Shown here: piece by piece, positions 7,856 to 15,694 of the stretch
Position numbering within the stretch: position 1 is the first letter of the stretch
Layout: every line of letters begins with the position of its first letter
From: Alkaliphilus oremlandii OhILAs
Lineage (GTDB): Bacteria; Bacillota; Clostridia; Peptostreptococcales; Natronincolaceae
Assembly (NCBI RefSeq): GCF_000018325.1
Contig: NC_009922.1
Coordinates: 434,001 to 498,000, forward strand
Length of the DNA stretch: 64,000 nt
Reading direction: 5' to 3'
Made by a program: the position numbers and the translations under genes
Notes under the pieces: model-generated
Told to the model about the DNA's origin: nothing
Database searches by the model: none
Seen by the model: only the letters and a program-made list of their open reading frames with translations

Positions 7856-9670
7856 ATGATATTCAGCATATTTTTATGTTTGATATTAGTAACTGTCATA
7901 GTTTTAATCGGATATAATAACTTTCAAAATCATAAGGAGACGATTATTCGACAGCAACAGGAACACTTATTAACCATAGCAAAATCCATTTCTAGAAGCT
8001 TTGATGTATTCCTGAACTATAAAATGAACAATTTATCGATGCTATCTAAAGATGAAGTGGTCTTAAAGGCGTTTAAGATGAACAATGAAGGTGGACTTTA
8101 TAATCAACATGAAGACGTTTTAAAAAGTTTTTTTGAAAAATACAGGGAGGAAATGGATGGCGTAGCCCTATTGAATAAGGAGGGAACCCTCATATATGGG
8201 TATCCATCCGTAGACGCCATTCAAGAAGCATCTATAGAAATGTCTACTATCAATAATGTTTTAAATAGCAAGCAAGTGCATATAAGCAAAGAATATTTAT
8301 CTAAGCCGAACCAATTTTCAATTGACATCATACAGCCCGTCATAGAAAAGGATGAGGTAATAGGGCTTATTATGAATACTATTAATTTAAATAAGATATA
8401 TAAGGTTTTAATAGACCTTGTACAGCCAGGTGAAAAAGGATACTCCATGGTAAAAAATAGAGAAGGCTTTATTGTCATGCATCCTGTCATAAATCAAGTA
8501 GGTATTGAATCAATCAAAGTGAGAAAAGAAAAATTTCCGCAGCTGGATTGGAGTGAGCTGGAAGAGTTGAATAGGAGGCAGGTGGAATACGGTGAAGGGT
8601 ATTTTGTTTATAATTCTAAATGGTGGCAAGATGATGAAGGAAGTTTAACTAAAAAAATAAATTCCTATACTACCTTTAAACAAGGGGATATTGCTTGGAT
8701 TATATCTGTTCAAATGGATTACAAAGAAGTTGAAAAGCCTATTAAAGGGGCACTGATTAACATATTGCTAATTTCTTTACTGATTATTTTTATAATCGTA
8801 GGTGGATTCTATATATTTTTCAAGGTAGATAAGAAGAGAAGAGAGCTACAAATTGAGACGAAATATTTAAAAGAATTAAATAAAACATGGGAAGAATTAA
8901 TCAAAAGTGAATCCAGGTTAAGACATTCTCAAAAACTTCAAACCATTGGTGTTTTAACCAGTGGTATAGCACACGAATTTAATAATTTATTATCTCCTAT
9001 ATTGGGCTATTCCGAAATTCTATTAGGACAGATAGAAGAACATCACCCCATATATGAAGATCTGTTAGAAATAAATAAAAGCTCTTTGGCTGCGAAGGAA
9101 ATCGCAAAGCAGATTTTAAGATTTAGCAAAGAGGATGGGAGTTCCCCTGAATTTACCTATTTAGAGTCCAGTTCAGTTATAAGAGAAAGTATTCATCTCA
9201 TTCGATCCATTTTGCCAAAACGTATTCAAATAGTAGAGTGTATAAATAGCAGTCAAATTTTATATGGAAATTCAGTTCAAATTCAGCAGGTATTAATCAA
9301 CTTATATACAAACGCATACCATGCAATGAGGGAGAAGGGTGGCACATTGGAAATTGCAAGTGAAGATGTATGTATAAGTAAAGAGGATGGTGAGAAACTA
9401 AATTTACATGAGGGAAACTATATAAAAATTCAAGTGAAAGATCATGGCGTTGGTATGGATGAGAAAACCTTGGAAAAAATATTCGAACACTTCTTTACAA
9501 CAAAGGGAAATGAAGAAGGTACAGGTTTAGGTTTAGCCGTTGTAAAGAGTATTGTGCAGAATCATAAAGGACAAATCGTTGTAAAAAGTCAAGTGGGGAT
9601 TGGAACTGTAGTGGAGGTATATTTCAAAGCCGTAGATAAAAATTATATGGAAATTCTTAAAGAATTTTAA
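7856..9670 (+). CDS. CACHE-domain sensor histidine kinase
   Basis: Membrane sensor kinase of about 604 residues. An N-terminal membrane helix (1-20) and a second (about 299-322) flank an extracellular region of about 280 residues resembling a double CACHE small-molecule sensor. The kinase core has phospho-His373 in SGIAHEFNNLLSP, an N-box around NLYTNAYHAM, DHGVGMDE and GTGLGLAVVKSI, an NtrB-like HisKA/HATPase. ATG 7856 has no ribosome site. GAGAGGGGG at 7812-7820 instead points to a non-ATG start in the same frame (ATT 7826/7829 or CTG 7835), which would add basic residues before the first membrane helix. The gene stops shortly before the flavoprotein gene at 9.77 kb. Confidence 0.9.
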   Translation: MIFSIFLCLILVTVIVLIGYNNFQNHKETIIRQQQEHLLTIAKSISRSFDVFLNYKMNNLSMLSKDEVVLKAFKMNNEGGLYNQHEDVLKSFFEKYREEMDGVALLNKEGTLIYGYPSVDAIQEASIEMSTINNVLNSKQVHISKEYLSKPNQFSIDIIQPVIEKDEVIGLIMNTINLNKIYKVLIDLVQPGEKGYSMVKNREGFIVMHPVINQVGIESIKVRKEKFPQLDWSELEELNRRQVEYGEGYFVYNSKWWQDDEGSLTKKINSYTTFKQGDIAWIISVQMDYKEVEKPIKGALINILLISLLIIFIIVGGFYIFFKVDKKRRELQIETKYLKELNKTWEELIKSESRLRHSQKLQTIGVLTSGIAHEFNNLLSPILGYSEILLGQIEEHHPIYEDLLEINKSSLAAKEIAKQILRFSKEDGSSPEFTYLESSSVIRESIHLIRSILPKRIQIVECINSSQILYGNSVQIQQVLINLYTNAYHAMREKGGTLEIASEDVCISKEDGEKLNLHEGNYIKIQVKDHGVGMDEKTLEKIFEHFFTTKGNEEGTGLGLAVVKSIVQNHKGQIVVKSQVGIGTVVEVYFKAVDKNYMEILKEF

Positions 9671-9765
9671 GAACTTCTAAGAATTGCTTAAGATTTGTAT
9701 ATTATACTTTATTTTAGGTTCGTTAAATATCAAACAATATACTTAAGGTAAAGGAGAGAATGTAT

Positions 9766-11529
9766 ATGAAAAGAATGAAGAGATCATTGGCGGTATTGCT
9801 AACATTAGTCCTAATATTATCTTTAGCAGCCTGCCAAAAGAGTAATAATAATGAAAATAATAAGCCAGAGCAAGGTAAGGATTTAATAACAGGCACCTTT
9901 GAAGGTGAAGGAAGAGGTAAAGGGGGCGTCGTAAAGCTAGAGGTTTCTCTTGAAAACTCAGAAATTAAAGATATAAAGGTCTTAGAGCAGAAGGAATCTG
10001 CGTATACAAAACCAGTAATTGCAGATCTAAAAAATCAAATTATTGATACAAACTCTACGAATGTAGATATCATTTCTGGTGCGACTTTAACAAGTCACGC
10101 CATAATCAATGCTGTAAAAGATGCTATTAATAAGTCTGGTGCCACCTTAGTTGCTAAAGAAGGAACTAATTTAGCGGAGAAGGCAGAAGATGTTTCAACG
10201 GACATCGTTATTGTTGGTACTGGAGGCGCTGGACTTTCAGCCGCCATCGAAGCAAGCAACCAAGGTGCTAAAGTTATAGTTGTAGAAAAAAATGCCTTTA
10301 TGGGAGGCAATACAAATTATGCAACAGGTGGAATGAATGCTGCCAATACAAAGTATCAGCGTGAAAAAGGGATAGAAGACAGCCCAGAGCTATATTACAA
10401 AGATACAATGGAGGGTGGACATAAAAAGAATGACCCATCATTATTAAAGGTATTAACAGAAAAATCAGCAGATACGATTTATTGGTTAGAGGAGCTGGGC
10501 GCCAATTTATCTCAAGTTGGAAGATCTGGTGGACAAAGTGTAGATAGAATTCATAAGGGGCCAGAAGGTATGCCTGTAGGAACACATCTCATGGATGTAT
10601 TTGACCAGCAAGTAGAAAAAATGAACATCGACGTTCGATTAAATACAAAAGCCATAGAAATACTTTCCGAAGGAAACAAAGCAACTGGTATAAAGGTACA
10701 AAACAGAGATGGAAATACTTACAATATCAATGCTAAGGCTGTAATACTTGCTACAGGTGGATTTGGTGCGAATCCAGAACTGGTAACAAAATATAAGCCA
10801 GAGCTAGAAGGCTTTGGGACAACGAACCAACCAGGTGCAACAGGCGATGCACTTGCAATGGTTGAAAAACTAGACGTGGCTCTAACGGATATAAAAGAAA
10901 TACAAACACATCCTACCGTAGTGCCTAAAATAAATGAGATGATCACTGAAGGTGTAAGAGGAGACGGTGCTATTCTAGTAAATCGGGAAGGAAAAAGATT
11001 TATAAATGAGCTTGAAACTAGGGACACCGTATCTAAAGCCATCTTGTCTCAAGAAGGTAAAACCGCATTTTTAATCTTCGATCAGCAGGTAGTGGATACG
11101 GCCAGCGCTATTAAAAAGTATAAAGATGCTGGATTATTAACAGAAGCGGATTCTTTAAAAGAATTGGGAGAAAAATTGAAAATAAATGCCACAGAGCTAG
11201 AAAACACTGTAAATACTTATAATGCATATTATAAGGATCAGAATGATAAAGAGTTTGGCAGAAGAACCTTAACTGTTGAACTTACAAAGCCATCCTTTTA
11301 TGGTGTAGAAATATCCCCGGCGATTCATCATACCATGGGCGGATTAAAAATCAATACGAAAACCGAGGTAATTAATAACTCTGGTGAGGTTATAGAAGGT
11401 CTATACGCGGCTGGAGAAGTTACTGGAGGCGTACATGGCGGAAATAGAATTGGTGGAAATGCAGTGACCGATATCACTGTATTTGGAAAAATTGCAGGTG
11501 AGAATGCCGCAAGCTTTGTAAAAGAGTAG
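9766..11529 (+). CDS. Secreted lipoprotein flavin reductase (FMN-binding plus FAD fumarate-reductase domain)
   Basis: Extracytoplasmic fumarate/urocanate-reductase-like enzyme. Residues 1-23 form a lipoprotein signal ending LSLAAC. Residues about 45-120 form an FMN-binding domain with the ApbE flavinylation motif DIISGAT, whose Thr should carry covalent FMN. The rest is a FAD_binding_2 flavoprotein starting DIVIVGTGGAGLSAA and closing GGNRIGGNAVTDITVFG, with catalytic-region HHTMGGL. There is no haem domain, so electrons must arrive through the FMN domain. The acceptor is not readable (fumarate, urocanate or another enoate). ATG 9766 fits AAGGAG (9751-9756) better than ATG 9760. It lies directly downstream of the CACHE kinase, possibly its target. 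Confidence 0.88.
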   Translation: MKRMKRSLAVLLTLVLILSLAACQKSNNNENNKPEQGKDLITGTFEGEGRGKGGVVKLEVSLENSEIKDIKVLEQKESAYTKPVIADLKNQIIDTNSTNVDIISGATLTSHAIINAVKDAINKSGATLVAKEGTNLAEKAEDVSTDIVIVGTGGAGLSAAIEASNQGAKVIVVEKNAFMGGNTNYATGGMNAANTKYQREKGIEDSPELYYKDTMEGGHKKNDPSLLKVLTEKSADTIYWLEELGANLSQVGRSGGQSVDRIHKGPEGMPVGTHLMDVFDQQVEKMNIDVRLNTKAIEILSEGNKATGIKVQNRDGNTYNINAKAVILATGGFGANPELVTKYKPELEGFGTTNQPGATGDALAMVEKLDVALTDIKEIQTHPTVVPKINEMITEGVRGDGAILVNREGKRFINELETRDTVSKAILSQEGKTAFLIFDQQVVDTASAIKKYKDAGLLTEADSLKELGEKLKINATELENTVNTYNAYYKDQNDKEFGRRTLTVELTKPSFYGVEISPAIHHTMGGLKINTKTEVINNSGEVIEGLYAAGEVTGGVHGGNRIGGNAVTDITVFGKIAGENAASFVKE

Positions 11530-11530
11530 T

Positions 11531-11581
11531 AAATAAAGCAAGGGAAATCGATGGTCTTTATCGATTTCCCTTGCTTTATTT
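11531..11581. terminator. Strong bidirectional terminator
   Basis: Perfect 22-base inverted repeat, arms 11531-11552 and 11560-11581, with a 7-base loop and T/A tracts. It lies just after the flavin reductase stop codon, between converging genes. Confidence 0.92.
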
Positions 11582-11633
11582 TTAATAGGACATAAAGCTT
11601 TCCAGCGTAAACGAGCAAATTTTATTTTAAATA
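11582..11633 (-). repeat. Dispersed 3'-flanking repeat, copy C (partial)
   Basis: Read on the minus strand, this begins AAAATAAAATTTGCTCGTTTAC and shares this block, the 20-base spacing and TTTATG with the copies near 19.0 kb and 27.0 kb. It lies about 30 bases after the namA stop codon, in the same orientation relative to the gene as the other copies. It is more diverged, so the assignment is moderate. Confidence 0.5.
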
Positions 11634-11654
11634 TTTAAGATTGGAATGAAGATG

Positions 11655-12674
11655 CTATTTCCCTCTTTCATATTGTACAGGCCATGGCACATCATCACGA
11701 ACCTCCTTGGCAGCGTGAAGAGCCCAATAAGGATTTCTGAGGAGCTCTCGACCTAAGAAGATGAGATCTGCCCTGTTGTTTTGCAAAATTTCCTCTGCCA
11801 TTAGAGGCGTTGTAACTAGGCCGCCACCGATTGTAGGTAAATTAGTTTCTCTTTTGATGATCTCTGAGAACGGAATCTGATAGCCTGGATATGCCTTGAT
11901 TGGAGCGGGCACCACGGCTCCAGAACTTACATTGACAATGTCTACTTCGTAATCCTTCAATAGGTTGATCATAGCAGCTAAATCTTCGGGATGATTGCCC
12001 TCCGCCACATAATCTTCCGCAGAAACCCTCAGGATCATAGGCAGTTCCTTGGGCCATACTGTTCTTACTGCCTCAAGGATTTCTTTTAAAAACCGAACTC
12101 TATTTTCCAAGCTGCCACCATATTCATCCGTTCTCTGGTTGGATAAAGGGGACAAGAATTCGTTAATTAAGTATCCATGGGCACCGTGGATCTCTATGAT
12201 ATCGAAGCCTGCTTCTAGAGAACGTTGAGCGCCTAGTTTAAATGACTGAACGATGGTTTGAATCTCCTTTTTTGTTAATTCCCTAGGCGTTTGATAGTCA
12301 TGGCTAAATGCAACCGGGCTAGGGGCAACAATATTTTCAGAATTGATGCTACATTTTCTTCCGGCGTGAGCCAATTGAATTCCCATTTGAGCCCCATATT
12401 TTTTACATTCTGCTACTAAAGCTTTTAAGCCATCCACGTGTTCCTCCTTCCAGATGCCCAGATCATTCGCAGAAATACGCCCTCGCGGTTCTACCGCAGT
12501 AGCCTCAAGAATGATGAGCCCAACACCGCCAATTGCACGAGTAGCATAATGAACAGTGTGCCAACTGGTTGGAAAGCCTTCTTCGTCAGCACTATACTGG
12601 CACATTGGTGCCATCACGATACGATTTTTGAGTTCTAAGTTTTTTAATGTATAAGGATGAAACAATTTAGACAT
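11655..12674 (-). CDS. namA: Old yellow enzyme, NADPH dehydrogenase (YqjM/NamA type)
   Basis: FMN-dependent ene-reductase of 339 residues with a TIM barrel. The YqjM-class signature is visible: Cys and Tyr in MAPMCQYSA (residues 22-30), the substrate-binding HGAHGYLINEFLSP (about 165-178) and the phosphate-binding GGGLVT and FLGRELLRNP near the C-terminus. It reduces activated double bonds using NADPH. The start ATG follows AAAGGAG. Single gene. It stops 30 bases before a copy of a dispersed repeat. Confidence 0.93.
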   Translation of the reverse strand: MSKLFHPYTLKNLELKNRIVMAPMCQYSADEEGFPTSWHTVHYATRAIGGVGLIILEATAVEPRGRISANDLGIWKEEHVDGLKALVAECKKYGAQMGIQLAHAGRKCSINSENIVAPSPVAFSHDYQTPRELTKKEIQTIVQSFKLGAQRSLEAGFDIIEIHGAHGYLINEFLSPLSNQRTDEYGGSLENRVRFLKEILEAVRTVWPKELPMILRVSAEDYVAEGNHPEDLAAMINLLKDYEVDIVNVSSGAVVPAPIKAYPGYQIPFSEIIKRETNLPTIGGGLVTTPLMAEEILQNNRADLIFLGRELLRNPYWALHAAKEVRDDVPWPVQYERGK

Positions 12675-12792
12675 AGAAACACTCCTTTCTTGTTGTGTAT
12701 TATACCCTTTGGTAAAAGATATTTACCAAGAAGGTTATTTAGAAACAAAAAAGAAGTGGTTTCATCACGGATCCATAGGTGATGTTCCTATC

Positions 12793-13686
12793 CTATGGAT
12801 TGAAAATATTAAACTTACAAGGGTCTACATGGACGATCACATCTTTTGCATTTTCGATTTCTCTTTTGATGATCCGCTCTACCTTTTCAGCAATTTCATG
12901 GCCTTGATGTACATCCATGGTAGGGTCCACACAGATTCGAATATCGATTAAAACCTTAGCCCCATGTTTTCTTGTTCTTAAATCGCTGATATATTTAACC
13001 GAAGTTTCCTTTAATATTATTTTTTTCAGGTTGGAAACTTCATCTAAGTGAATCGAAACATCGATCAACTCTTGGAAGCATTCTTTAAATATATGGACGC
13101 CAACTTTGATGACAATTAAGGATACAATGAAACCTGCCATGGAATCTAAGATCGATATGCCAAATTTGGCACCTAAGATACCGATAAACGAAGCGATGGA
13201 TGAAAGTGCATCGGACCTATGGTGCCAGGCATCGGCAATTAGTGCAGCACTTTTTTCTCTAGTGCCGACTCTATAGGCAATTTGATACTGAATCTCTTTG
13301 ATGATGATGGAGACAAGGGCAGCAAACAGACCGAAGTAGCTAAATAGAACCTGTTCTTTTCTCAGGATGGCGCTGAGTGCACTATATCCAATTTGAGCAC
13401 CGACATAAATTAAAACGATGGATAAGAGGAATGTGGTGATGGTTTCTATTTTCTCGTGACCGTAATGATGGTGTTCATCCCGAGGTTTAGATGCCATGGC
13501 CATACCGATAATAACACCAACGGAGGTTATAACATCGGAACCCGAGTGAAGTCCATCGGCGATGAGGGCGGTACTGTTGGAGGCTATCCCAGCGATGACC
13601 TTAATTAAGAGTAAGAAAATATTTAAAGCAATGGTGATCAAAACGATTCTATGAATTGACCGGATCTTAGATTGATTGTTATCCAA
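12793..13686 (-). CDS. Cation diffusion facilitator (CDF) metal exporter
   Basis: Inner-membrane divalent metal/proton antiporter of about 297 residues. Six membrane helices are followed by a cytoplasmic ferredoxin-like domain. The helix II site ADGLHSGSD and helix V site ADAWHHRSDAL provide the D/H metal ligands, with the His-rich loop DEHHHYGHEK after helix III. The start is TTG 13686, reading LDNNQSK: GAGGTG lies at the right distance, while GTG 13701 overlaps that site. HxxxD-type sites fit Zn or Mn/Fe export; selectivity is not certain. Confidence 0.9.
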   Translation of the reverse strand: MDNNQSKIRSIHRIVLITIALNIFLLLIKVIAGIASNSTALIADGLHSGSDVITSVGVIIGMAMASKPRDEHHHYGHEKIETITTFLLSIVLIYVGAQIGYSALSAILRKEQVLFSYFGLFAALVSIIIKEIQYQIAYRVGTREKSAALIADAWHHRSDALSSIASFIGILGAKFGISILDSMAGFIVSLIVIKVGVHIFKECFQELIDVSIHLDEVSNLKKIILKETSVKYISDLRTRKHGAKVLIDIRICVDPTMDVHQGHEIAEKVERIIKREIENAKDVIVHVDPCKFNIFNP

Positions 13687-13818
13687 TGCATGACACCTCA
13701 CTTATTATCAATTGAAATAGTATAGTAGCAGTATATGCATATGGATTAAAAATGTTATTTAAATTTTAACACTTTTAGTTCATAATTATTAATTAATGTT
13801 ATCAATTGATAACAAAAT

Positions 13819-14334
13819 TTATTCTATTTGAATCCCAGATACTCTCATGGCCTGGCCTATGATGTGATAAATAAATATGGTAAGGGCTGCGTTGACCAAT
13901 ACTGTAGGAAGGACCACGGTTTTGAATAAGAATGAGAAGGATGTAGGAAGCCCGGCGATGATCAAGGCAGAAAGTAAGAATGTAGCACCACTGATCAATG
14001 TTCCTAAAATACTGATGGTACCCACCGCCAAAGTGTTCATTGAAAAACGACGGATAAACTGAATGATTAGAAATAAGAGGATGGAAGTCAATAGCTTATC
14101 GATCATATTGGGTATTTGTCCGCCGGGGAATGTTGTGGTAATTGCAGAAAGCAAGCCACCCATCAATCCTGTTAAAACCGCATTTTTAAAAGAGGTGTTG
14201 ACGATTAAAGAAATAAATAGGAAAGATAGCAGAAAATCAAATTTCATGCCCCCTAATATTCCCGGTGTGATTTGATGTAATATGAATCCGATGGCCAATA
14301 GTAATGCTGTAAAGATATTGTTTTTTAATTTCAT
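13819..14334 (-). CDS. trpP: Tryptophan transporter TrpP (YhaG family)
   Basis: Small integral membrane protein (171 residues, about 5 helices) of the TrpP family of high-affinity tryptophan uptake proteins. FPGGQIPNMIDK around residues 70-81 is the family hallmark, with an N-terminal ILGGMKFDFLL. The start ATG follows AAAGGAG. The upstream T-box with a UGG specifier codon independently supports tryptophan as substrate: expression should rise when tRNA-Trp is uncharged. Confidence 0.92.
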   Translation of the reverse strand: MKLKNNIFTALLLAIGFILHQITPGILGGMKFDFLLSFLFISLIVNTSFKNAVLTGLMGGLLSAITTTFPGGQIPNMIDKLLTSILLFLIIQFIRRFSMNTLAVGTISILGTLISGATFLLSALIIAGLPTSFSFLFKTVVLPTVLVNAALTIFIYHIIGQAMRVSGIQIE

Positions 14335-14358
14335 AAGAAATCTCTCCTTTTAATCGAT

Positions 14359-14406
14359 TTATATTTTTAATTTGCCAGTCGCCTTCTTCTGTTCACAACA
14401 TACCAT
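14359..14406 (-). CDS. Possible 15-residue peptide ORF between T-box and trpP
   Basis: Reads MVCCEQKKATGKLKI from an ATG preceded by AAAGGTGGTGA at good distance, and ends 25 bases before trpP. It lies in the roughly 285-base stretch between the T-box terminator and trpP. No homologue is recognised and it has no Trp codon, so it is not a classic Trp leader peptide. It could be a translational coupling device or chance. Confidence 0.2.
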   Translation of the reverse strand: MVCCEQKKATGKLKI

Positions 14407-14530
14407 TCACCACCTTTCTTAGATCCGTACTATTTTTCTTGAATATGTTCCAGTCTCATCGCACAATTTTATCCTCCTTACAGTGGACAAAATCGGCATT
14501 TATTGCCTTTGACCTACCATCGATTTATTG

Positions 14531-14613
14531 CTTCCTTGGGTCGCATAAATTGGGTTATTCGCAGTCTCACAACTCAAATTTGTTCACTTCCTCCGATCGC
14601 ATAAATCGGGTTA
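14531..14613. repeat. Pair of 27-base direct repeats in the trpP leader
   Basis: The units at 14531-14557 and 14587-14613 match at 22 of 27 positions and share the core TCGCATAAATYGGGTTA. Their start points are 56 bases apart. They lie just downstream (in the transcript sense) of the T-box terminator. On the minus strand the unit nearer the T-box can form a small CCGAT/ATCGG hairpin next to a GGAGGA. Function is unknown. Confidence 0.55.
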
Positions 14614-14619
14614 GGTCAT

Positions 14620-14661
14620 AAAAAAAAGCCCTTCATCCTTATAAAAATAAGGACGAAAGAC
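14620..14661 (-). terminator. T-box attenuator terminator
   Basis: A 15-bp stem (14647-14661 with 14628-14642, three G-U pairs) is followed on the minus strand by eight T residues (14620-14627). It overlaps the region competing with the antiterminator of the T-box. Confidence 0.85.
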
Positions 14662-14905
14662 ATATTTCGCGGTACCACCTTAATTAGATTATCAATTAAA
14701 TAATCTCACTTAGCAGATACGGAGCATAACAAAAACTCGATATCCTGTTTCTGTAACGGGAAACCCCCGGCATTAGATACTTTGGTAGATACCATTTCAC
14801 TAAGCTTCTTGTAGGTCCATTCATTAATACTTCGGTATCGGACTCACACCAACTCCGACTCGCTGAAACCATCCATGATTAATTACTTACTCCTACGCAC
14901 TGAAT
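14620..14905 (-). promoter_or_regulatory. T-box riboswitch (tRNA-Trp, specifier UGG) controlling trpP
   Basis: On the minus strand the conserved T-box core AAGGTGGTACCGCG occupies 14668-14681, and the stem I distal signature GGTGTGAGTCCG lies upstream. The specifier loop reads TGAATGGACC, with TGG at 14817-14819 immediately before the usual ACC. UGG is the Trp codon and matches the downstream gene trpP. An intrinsic terminator follows the T-box sequence, so uncharged tRNA-Trp should promote readthrough. Confidence 0.93.
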
Positions 14906-14924
14906 TTATCTGTATTAATTTAGT

Positions 14925-14953
14925 ATTCTAATACACTTTATTTTAAATGTCAA
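14925..14953 (-). promoter_or_regulatory. Sigma-A promoter of the trpP T-box transcript
   Basis: On the minus strand TTGACA (14948-14953) and TAGAAT (14925-14930) are spaced by exactly 17 bases, placing the start of RNA just before the T-box. It is divergent from the acc promoter about 160 bases away. Confidence 0.75.
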
Positions 14954-15114
14954 TATATAAAAATTGAGAAAATTTTATATATTGATATTTAAAATAGCAA
15001 TAGCCAGTAGGAATGGGTACTGAAAGCTTATAGAGGGTGTTTGTTGAAACGTATGAAAAAAGAAGAGCAGAATTTATTTGAAAAACATACTTTGTATAAT
15101 TTTTTTAAAAATAA

Positions 15115-15143
15115 TTGCATTTGAATTTATGGTTTGTTATAAT
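15115..15143 (+). promoter_or_regulatory. Sigma-A promoter of the acc operon
   Basis: TTGCAT (15115-15120), 17-base spacer, perfect TATAAT (15138-15143). The expected start of transcription falls within the FapR operator that begins at 15141, about 50 bases before accB. Confidence 0.8.
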
Positions 15144-15179
15144 ATTTAATATTAGTACCTGATACTAATATTAAATATT
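15141..15179. promoter_or_regulatory. FapR operator
   Basis: TTAGTACCTGATACTAA at 15152-15168 matches the known FapR box (malonyl-CoA-responsive repressor of lipid synthesis). It sits in a longer perfect palindrome with 17-base arms (15141-15157 and 15163-15179) around CCTGA. It overlaps the -10 and start region of the acc promoter, the expected position for repression. FapR itself is not in this window. Confidence 0.88.
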
Positions 15180-15199
15180 AAGTTTAGGGAGGATGCTGA

Positions 15200-15688
15200 A
15201 TGGATGCCAAGGATATAAAAGAATTGATTTTAACTATAGATAAAACCAGTATAGAAAAATTAGAGTTGGAAAAAAACGATATTAGAATTGTAATCACAAA
15301 AAAAGCATTCAATGAAAGTCAAAACAGTATAACGTCAGATATGAAAAACTTAGAAGAAAAAATAGCACCATCCAATGCAGAGAATTTTAAAAGGGCGAAA
15401 GAGGAGATGGATCATAGAGAAGGGATGCGCACTACAACTAATGATGAAAATACCTGGATCGTGAAGTCTCCAATTGTTGGAACCTTTTATAGTGCTTCCA
15501 GCCCCGATGCGCCTCCCTTTGTTAAAATAGGGGATGTCATTGAAAAAGGGCAAAGCTTATGCATTATCGAGGCCATGAAAATAATGAATGAAATAGAAAG
15601 TGAAGCAGAAGGAGAAATTGTTGAAATCCTTGTAAGGGATGAAGACATCGTTGAATACGGTCAGCCTTTAATGAAGATTAGGAGGTAA
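15200..15688 (+). CDS. accB: Biotin carboxyl carrier protein of acetyl-CoA carboxylase
   Basis: Carries biotin between the carboxylase and transferase halves of acetyl-CoA carboxylase, the first step of fatty acid synthesis. At 162 residues it is a normal length. The N-terminal helix MDAKDIKELI is typical, a flexible linker follows, and the biotinyl domain (about 85-162) has SPIVGTFY and the biotin Lys127 in EAMKIMNE. ATG follows AGGGAGG (15186-15192). First gene of accB-accC-accD-accA under FapR-type control. Confidence 0.97.
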   Translation: MDAKDIKELILTIDKTSIEKLELEKNDIRIVITKKAFNESQNSITSDMKNLEEKIAPSNAENFKRAKEEMDHREGMRTTTNDENTWIVKSPIVGTFYSASSPDAPPFVKIGDVIEKGQSLCIIEAMKIMNEIESEAEGEIVEILVRDEDIVEYGQPLMKIRR

Positions 15689-15694
15689 TGCCAT

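Noticed and set aside
10095..11618. Several minus-strand reading frames opposite the flavin reductase
   Set aside because: They have no ribosome sites and are mirror frames of a well-supported gene; the plus strand carries signal peptide, FMN and FAD motifs.
14439..14621. Plus-strand reading frame of 60 codons in the trpP leader
   Set aside because: It runs opposite to the T-box transcript, has low-complexity translation and is explained by the tandem repeats.
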